DNA of 64,000 bases. Origin: Cloeon dipterum (lineage: Eukaryota; Arthropoda; Insecta; Ephemeroptera; Baetidae). Numbering within the stretch: the first letter of the stretch is position 1; each line of letters opens with the position of its first letter. The stretch is from assembly GCF_949628265.1 (NCBI RefSeq), contig NC_088788.1, positions 26,026,335 to 26,090,334 on the forward strand, read 5' to 3'. A program made the translations under genes and the position numbers. Under the pieces are notes generated by a model that did no database searches, was not told the DNA's origin, and was given only the letters and a program-made list of their open reading frames with translations. Positions 57,708-64,000 of the stretch are shown piece by piece.

Positions 57708-59648
57708 CTAGAGAGACATTTATTGAAGCATTTGTCAAAACGTGTTTGAAATTTCATAAATTATTATGTCAAAAACCTCAAACTAGAAAAATATGCTTTT
57801 TCTTTATTACATTGTTGAGCATAATGTCTTTATTAAAATTTTTAATCTCAAAAAATAAATGAAATTAATTCACGCTTTTAAAAACACTATAAATGGATTG
57901 CTCATCTTCTTATGCAAGAAGTGTCAGTTTTTGCAACCCTGCTCAACAGAGGATGAGCATTAATTCCAACCCTGGAAATGGGGCACATAAAGTGCAACCC
58001 TCTATGCTGAGCCCGCACGCGGGAATAGCCGTCGTAAAAAAAGCAGATTATGGTGCATCCTCCGCACTTAAAATAATGCTAATGTGGTACTAGAAAGATT
58101 CGCTTTCAGTCTTGGGTTTAATTCTTAAGTAGGAAAAAGGAGAGAAAATTGTTTATACTTGGATGCGTTAATTATATTACTTTACTAACGGTATTTTTAT
58201 AGCGGTGAGTCATACAGTATCAAAATGGTACGTTTGGTGATGTAAAATACGCAAAATATTTTATACTCTTAAAATGCTAAAAAAAGGCCGAATCTTAAAA
58301 AAAACTAGGAAAGATGAAATTTATTTGGATAAGAGAATCAACAAAATATGTAAAAAATGTTTATATGATAATTTTTCAGATCAAATTGTTTCATTCATGC
58401 AGAAAGATAACATTTTTCTTGGCCTGTATTTTAAGTTATAAGCCCTTGGTAAATTGATGCTATATAATATTTCAATTTAACCCTTTCACGCTGGAAATTG
58501 TGGGACGGTCAATTGTGATCACTGGAGATTGATAGAGTGCTTTTAAAACAAATGAAGAAAAAATACCTTTGATGGAAGTGGAATTAATCTATTTCCTCAC
58601 ACGGTTAGGGGAGTGGGGGGAATTTTAAAAATCATGCAAGGAGATCATTGACAGAATCAATTGAACAACATTAAATAGAAAAATTCCATCTTTGCAACTA
58701 AGGAATTTTTCTCTCAGTTTGTGTTGGCGTCTTTAAAACCATTATTATAATAAAGTTTTCCTCTTTTGGTGCAAATGATCAAATCCTATAGAGATCTCAT
58801 GTATAGATGATTTGTACTGCTATATCAATAAAAGGAAATAATGGGAAATGAAGTCAGTGTATGGATGGAGTGAAAAATCCCCACTCAAAACTGACGACGT
58901 AAACCGAAGACGACTGACTCTTCACTTTTCTTATCCCTCTATTTCTCTCAAGTGCCAAACACACATCAAACTCGTCGAGATCAGCGTAAAATCCCAACAG
59001 CAGGACAAACTCTCGAGAAGTGCAGTAAGCTGGAAACATTCCCCACCCTTCACGCTCGTGCGGAATTCCACAAAAGAGATCGCTCGATCCCTCTCACAAT
59101 CAAATGAAAAGCTGTTCATTCGAACAGCTGCTGCAAAAATTTGCTCCTTTTTCCAATCTAGTTTGTAGGAGGAGCACCACAAAAGCCGCAATCAGCCGCT
59201 CTCTGAGTGAGTCCCCAACAAGTGTTCCTGCAAGTCCAACCCCCACCCCCGCACCCCCATTGAAAGGCTATTGTAGTGGAGAGCGACGGTGGAGAGCGAG
59301 ATAGAGCTGCAGCCAGTTGAGCAGATGTGTCCCACAGGTTGCCTGCATCCGAATTTCGCAGGCGTTCAATCCCCGTCCTGACTGCCGCCACCGCTGGAGC
59401 CAAAACTCGTGCGAGAAGGGCGGCTGAGGGAGGGGGAGTACTGCTGACACGAGTAGTGACCTGTTAGTCGCACGGAGGCTTGCGGGGGTGGGCGGGGGCA
59501 GGCAGGCGGGCAGGGGGAGCGTACACATACACCGGCGGAGCGGCGCTGGCGTAGCACACGCGCGCGCCAGCAGCATAAGCAAACACACGCAGCCTACCAG
59601 CCAGCCGAAGCCGAGGAGGCAGCCGCGTAAGGACCTGCGCGGATAATT

Positions 59649-59657
59649 TATAAATAG
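59649..59657 (+). promoter_or_regulatory. TATA box of Epac
   Basis: TATAAATAG lies 108 nt upstream of the Epac start codon in an otherwise GC-rich promoter. It would place transcription start near 59680. Confidence 0.5.
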
Positions 59658-59736
59658 AGTACAGGGAGATATCGACTAGCTGGCTCACCTGGCCGCTAGC
59701 AGCACGCTACCCGCAGTAGCTGACACGAGGCCGAGA

Positions 59737-59760
59737 ATGGCTGCTGCTGCTGCTGCATGA
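59737..59760 (+). promoter_or_regulatory. minimal uORF overlapping the Epac start (ATGA)
   Basis: ATG at 59737, five GCT codons, GCA, then TGA at 59758-59760. The stop overlaps the Epac start as ATGA (59757-59760). If transcription begins at the TATA-directed site, ribosomes would translate a seven-residue Met-Ala6 peptide and terminate exactly on the main start. Confidence 0.55.
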
Positions 59761-62700
59761 CCGCCATGCAGGACTGGATCACCAGCGTCGACAAGAGGTA
59801 GGCCGACGTACCGCCCGCCGCCTATGCGGCTTTGTCTTCTCTAGATTTGGGAAACGAGCATTTTGGGTTATCGTCGCCGCCGCGTGTGTGTTTGATTTTA
59901 TCGTCGCGCTGCGGCACTCGCCGATCAGATTGCCTGCGGAGCCACGTGCTTTGCGGTCAAAAATTATTTGAAGCTGTTGTTTTCTTACCCATCAAAAAAA
60001 CTTTAATTTACAAAAAATCTTGGCATGCGGCTTGAATTTTTTAATTTAATGCAATGACAATGAGTGAGAACAATAATTGAATATTTAACACTCAGGCTTT
60101 TGGTGTGTTGCAATCTAGAACACTGCAAAGCAAAAAATTTAATGTTCTGCTTCGGTGAGAAATGCAGGAAAATATATATATTTGCAAATGACGTCAGGAA
60201 TAATATTTCATCATGATCATACCATTATAATTTATTTAATGAAAACAAGGTGTATTCAAAGAGAACGTGCTTTTGAAATGAGCTGTATAATTTGAATTGC
60301 AAAGTTACAAGATAGTCTTTACAGTCCAACTAAAAGAAGGTTGCAGCATGGTTATTATTAACTAGGAAAAAGCATAAAGCATAGAGTTTCATTGTAGTTG
60401 TTCATTGAGTCACTTGCCATGATTTGTTGTTCATTAAAATGCACAACAAAAACTGACGACGGCTTAAAAGCATGAATAATTGATAGTTACTACGCCAGTT
60501 TGGTATATTTTCATATTATGTTATTTGATCACAGCTACGGTGTTTGAAGAAACACCAAAAAATTTACCGAATTTCAGCTCATAAAATGCTTCATAGATAT
60601 ATTTATATTTGAATTCGCTTTGAACTGCTCTCATTTCCATTAAAGCATTTCTCATTTCAAAGAAAGCCACGACTGCTTTCATACTTGGCAGTCGTCCAGG
60701 CGAAATTCTTTCCCTTTGAGCGAGCAGGAAATTATTTTCTCCCAGTAACCCACATTTTTTGTTACCCCTGGCACAACACATCAAACGTTTTGGTGGCCAT
60801 TATTTGTGTCATTAGCCATTTCATAAAAATCCAATTCGGGTTAGGTCACTTTGTCTTCCCCTTACAATGACCTAACAGCGTGCAAAACAAAGTTTTCGGG
60901 AGAGCAACTTTCCAGCCCGAAAAAAATTGTACCCTTAATGCTTGTCGTCGAGTTTTTTTAATGTAATTTGACAACTTCAAAGAGGGTCTTTTCCTGCCTT
61001 TGTTATTTCTCCTGCTACCCTTTCTCGTCAAGAATTAAACTACACCAAGCAGCACGTTTATTCGCAGAGCAGTGTCGACAAAAGCAATAAACACTGCTCT
61101 GCTGAAAAAATATTGGTAAATTGGAACTGCAAGAAAAACAACAACGTTAATCCATCTCTGAATGGCGAGCTAGGCACTGTTTGCATTTCATTCCTCGGGT
61201 CGCATGCTGAATGAATTTCAGAGAAAGAAACATGCCCTGCGTGCTTAAGTAAAGGTTAGAGCAGATTATTCGCCAAGTTTCCTGGTAGTGGTGAAAAGAG
61301 AGGCGTGGGCTTCCATCAACAAAGTGTGTATTTTTTTCCTTTCAAAGTTTTCCCTCTGCGGTGTGTTGCTTCACATCTCGATTCCAGAATCGCTCAACTA
61401 GCTCTCGTCAGCTATAAAATGTTATGTTACTTTGACTGTTGTCAGTCATAGATGAAATTTTATTGAGTTAAAGGGATGGCGTGCGCCCAGTGCTTCTGCC
61501 GGGAAACTCCCTTGGTACATTCTTTGATTGGCAGTTTCCAGTAGAGTGGCGTTTGAAAAAACAGTTGAAGCGGAGTGTAGCAAAAAGGCAGCAGACTTCA
61601 CTCAGTTCTGAGAGGTCAATCGGCACGCCCAGCCAAACACGCGTTTCATTTCAACGCCCAGCTCTCGAGGGTGAAACCCCCCCGACTTTCCATTGCCTTT
61701 CATTCGCCGACTCGTGCAAAATTGATGATTTTCGACCGCGGACTGCACACCTTGGACTGCATCGGCAAGGCAGAAAAAAAGTTGTGTGAATTAGTGTGTC
61801 AAAACAAGACACAGCCGCTGCGCCCCGCAGTGGAATCCGTAATGAGCTCTCGCGCGTGCTTATTGATTTTTCGCGCACTCATCATTCGCCGCGGCTGCTT
61901 TTGCATGTACGAGCGCGACGCCGGCTTGTCAAAATAATGAGCTTATTATTTAACGTGTCCGTGGCAGCCGCATCATTCACGCTAAATGAGATGTAATGAA
62001 CGCTGCATCGCCGCCCACCACTCCAAGCGATGCTCGCGGCCCATTAATTAAAGGCTCAGTTACGCCTCATCGTGTGTCTCGGCAAGCGCAGATTGAACCA
62101 CCGCGGAGATGCCATACAATATCACAGTATGGTGGCTGCCGAAAGGTGGCGCTCTCTCCTACAACAGCATTGTGGAAGTACAAAAGATTCAGATTAAATA
62201 AGAGAAAGAGAGCTAGAGCCGTTTTTAATATCAAATTATTGGATCAAAGATTTAAAGCCCCGCCTTTTTCTCATTAAATTTTCAAGAAGGGCCTAAAGGA
62301 AAACTGCTGAGCCGAGAGAGATGCATATTATCTACCTTAATAATATGAAAACTAAAGTCTATAGAGATAAAAATATGAATCAATAGAAAAATCAAAGAAA
62401 TTGTTAAAAATTGAGGTGAAAGCTATTATTTTACTGTTGATACCTTAATAATTCCTAATCTTGATCCTTTTTTTCTAACAGAACTGCTTTCTACTCATAT
62501 CTGATAGAACAAAAGTGATAAATAGTCCAATTTTTAAATATTTGTAAATTTTATACAATGGTCAATCCAGATAACTATCAAACGAGGAATTTTTTGACAC
62601 TCTTAATTGGCTTTACAACTTTTCCAAACAAAATTTACTTGATTGCTCAGTTCATTCTGAATCCGAAACAAAGAATTCAATTTACGTCAACCGCCGACTG

Positions 62701-62820
62701 TCACGATATACACACAATAGTCTGGAGGGTCATTAGAAGAAATACTATTCGAGCGATTTCGATCTAAATTGCCCCCCCCCCCCCCTTCCCAAAACGACAC
62801 TTTGCATGCAAGAAGCGACG

Positions 62821-62865
<45 letters not shown>

Positions 62866-63121
62866 CGCACGACTTGTTAAATCGGAAAACGTCGATAGAG
62901 TTCAGCGATCTATCAGCGTGTCACTTAAGCAAGAGGCTCTCGACTCAAACTGCGGTTTTTCTTTGCTTGTGCTTTCAGGCCGCAGGACAGGACGGCCCGC
63001 GACATTGAGGCGATCACCAGCAAAATGCGGGCGCTCGACATACTCGCCCGCTTGCCCAACAATGTCCTCCAACAGCTTGCCGCCTGCGTCTACTACGAGG
63101 ACCTCGAGAAAGGAGTCACTC
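59757..63121 (+). CDS. Epac: Epac / RAPGEF3-4, cAMP-regulated Rap exchange factor (N-terminal exons, partial)
   Basis: Two coding exons, 59757-59797 and 62979-63121, joined in phase 2, encode the start of Epac: MTAMQDWITSVDKRPQDRTA, then DIEAITSKMRALDILARLP and ACVYYEDLEKGVT. This matches vertebrate Epac2 (EWIACLDKRPLERS ... [28 protein letters not shown]), the entry to the first cyclic-nucleotide-binding domain. The family protein is a cAMP sensor that activates Rap GTPases. The second exon ends in phase 1 at GTGAGT (ACT C|), and the gene continues beyond the right edge, so the CNBs, DEP and CDC25 domains are not in view. The 3.2-kb intron 1 holds a (CA)n repeat. Confidence 0.85.
62772..62785. 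repeat. poly-C tract
   Basis: Fourteen consecutive C in Epac intron 1, 36 bp before the (CA)n microsatellite. It is a likely length-polymorphic or sequencing-error-prone site. Confidence 0.8.
62822..62862. repeat. (AC)20 microsatellite
   Basis: An uninterrupted AC dinucleotide run of about 41 nt in Epac intron 1, 116 bp upstream of the second coding exon. Confidence 0.95.
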
Positions 63122-64000
63122 GTGAGTTTTCTTTTTTAGCTTCTTCTCCTTAAGTAGTCTTTGCGATTGAGCTTGCCTGCTGCCAATTTGAAAACGCTAT
63201 AGAAAAGGGCACTTTGTTGACGGTAACAGCTTCTAAATCCAACAAGTTGATAACAAATGTCACTCTTCAGACAGATTTGCTGATGCATTTTATTTTGCAG
63301 GACTACTTAAAAATGAATGATAATTTCAGTATTAACTGTTTCTTATAGTATTTATAATTTTTCGAAAAAAAATCGATAAAAGGTATTGCAAGGCAACAAC
63401 TTTGAACCTAAGAAGCTTTTGACTTATATTGAGCCAATTAGTAAAAAACTCTTTTACTACTTTAAAAACGATTTAATCGTCAAGATATAAGCAAAATTTT
63501 AAAATAAATCGTAATACAGTTTTTAACAGTAAAAATATTTGTTCACTCCTTTTCAGTAATTATTATGGTCGGAGGGGGTTTGAAATTGAATAATCCCAAA
63601 TCGTAATTTCAATAAAAAAATTAACCAGTCCGTTGACTCGCATTGTTAAGGCATTCTCAGGAGTGTCAAAGCAATGGGAGCTATTTGAGCAGTTCGGAGA
63701 TCTAAAACTGGCTACCCAAATAATTTCAGAGATGGCAAAAAGTGTTTAGTTTAGTGACTCGAAATGCTCAAATTGCTCAACGGGCTGGGAGGCGCACCGG
63801 CGCCGATTCGCTACTTGCACCTTTCCAGCATGCGTGATTTGGCTTCACGGGACGAATGTCTAGCGTTTCAAAAAAAGTCCTCGGTGCGGAGGCAATGAGT
63901 GGGCTGGGTCCCTGTGCGGCCTGGTGCGCCCATGTTATCCGTTCGCGGTGTTATTGGGACCCGGGTTTCAGCATCCGTGCTAGTGCAGTGCGCGCCCTTC
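63122..64000. other. Epac intron 2 (partial)
   Basis: AT-rich for the first 500 bases, then GC-richer from about 63770 to the window end. I see no further Epac exon, no acceptor followed by CNB-domain coding sequence, and no other gene. Confidence 0.5.

Larger units (their letters stand above)
56147..59756. other. 3.6-kb divergent intergenic region between UBE3C and Epac
   Basis: The UBE3C promoter lies at the left and the Epac promoter at the right. The middle is very AT-rich, with a TAA/ATT-rich low-complexity tract at about 56876-56946. One possible minus-strand exon sits at 57633-57707 (separate entry). From about 58850 the sequence becomes GC-richer and CpG-rich, leading into the Epac promoter. 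No complete gene is seen. Confidence 0.45.

Noticed and set aside
59158-59588. Overlapping minus-strand open frames upstream of Epac
   Set aside because: They arise from GC-rich, stop-poor promoter DNA. No start context, splice sites or recognisable protein.
62822-62862. Dinucleotide array considered as a structured repeat system
   Set aside because: It is a plain (AC)n microsatellite with no spacers, not a CRISPR or satellite array.

Overview
This window is nuclear DNA from an arthropod, most likely an insect that is not a drosophilid. The genes are split by many GT-AG introns, several only 52-62 nt long, set in AT-rich non-coding DNA. The proteins are recognisable orthologues of conserved animal genes, including insect-type forms (peanut-type septin, diablo-type Kelch protein, MPNKMKKDK-type B56 subunit). 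The species cannot be fixed from the sequence. I see no rRNA or tRNA gene, no CRISPR array, no bacterial or viral gene and no full-length transposon.

Layout, left to right: 5' end of an unidentified minus-strand gene (624-1145); CIB1-like calcium and integrin-binding protein (+, 2062-2839); DNA topoisomerase I (+, 3758-9107); heparan sulfate 3-O-sulfotransferase (-, 10994-12704); WDR36/Utp21 (-, 13656-17253); septin 7/peanut (+, 19650-25702); PIG-U (-, 27870-29586); diablo/KLHL20 (+, 30406-34307); a six-EF-hand reticulocalbin/calumenin protein (-, 34897-36179); ZPR1 (+, 36470-38122); axonemal dynein light chain DNAL1 (-, 38175-39091); PP2A B56 subunit wrd/PPP2R5D type (+, 39268-49980); UBE3C HECT ligase (-, 50882-56146); and the first two coding exons of Epac/RAPGEF4 (+, from 59757, continuing past the right edge). 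Coding regions were built by joining exons whose splice phases agree and whose products match the remembered family sequences. All gene totals divide by three.

The genes are housekeeping or signalling genes and do not form one pathway. The packing creates shared regulation: two tight divergent promoters (reticulocalbin/ZPR1, about 290 bp between starts; DNAL1/wrd, 176 bp) and one nearly overlapping convergent pair (ZPR1/DNAL1, 52 bp between stops).

The most interesting signals are regulatory. The septin gene has an in-frame 36-nt candidate microexon followed 21 nt later by a perfect 12-bp inverted repeat. The B56 gene has an internal phase-matched alternative first exon. The DNAL1 promoter has RFX X-box-like and forkhead motifs. 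Epac has an ATGA-overlapping uORF. A UBE3C intron holds a 133-nt foldback element.
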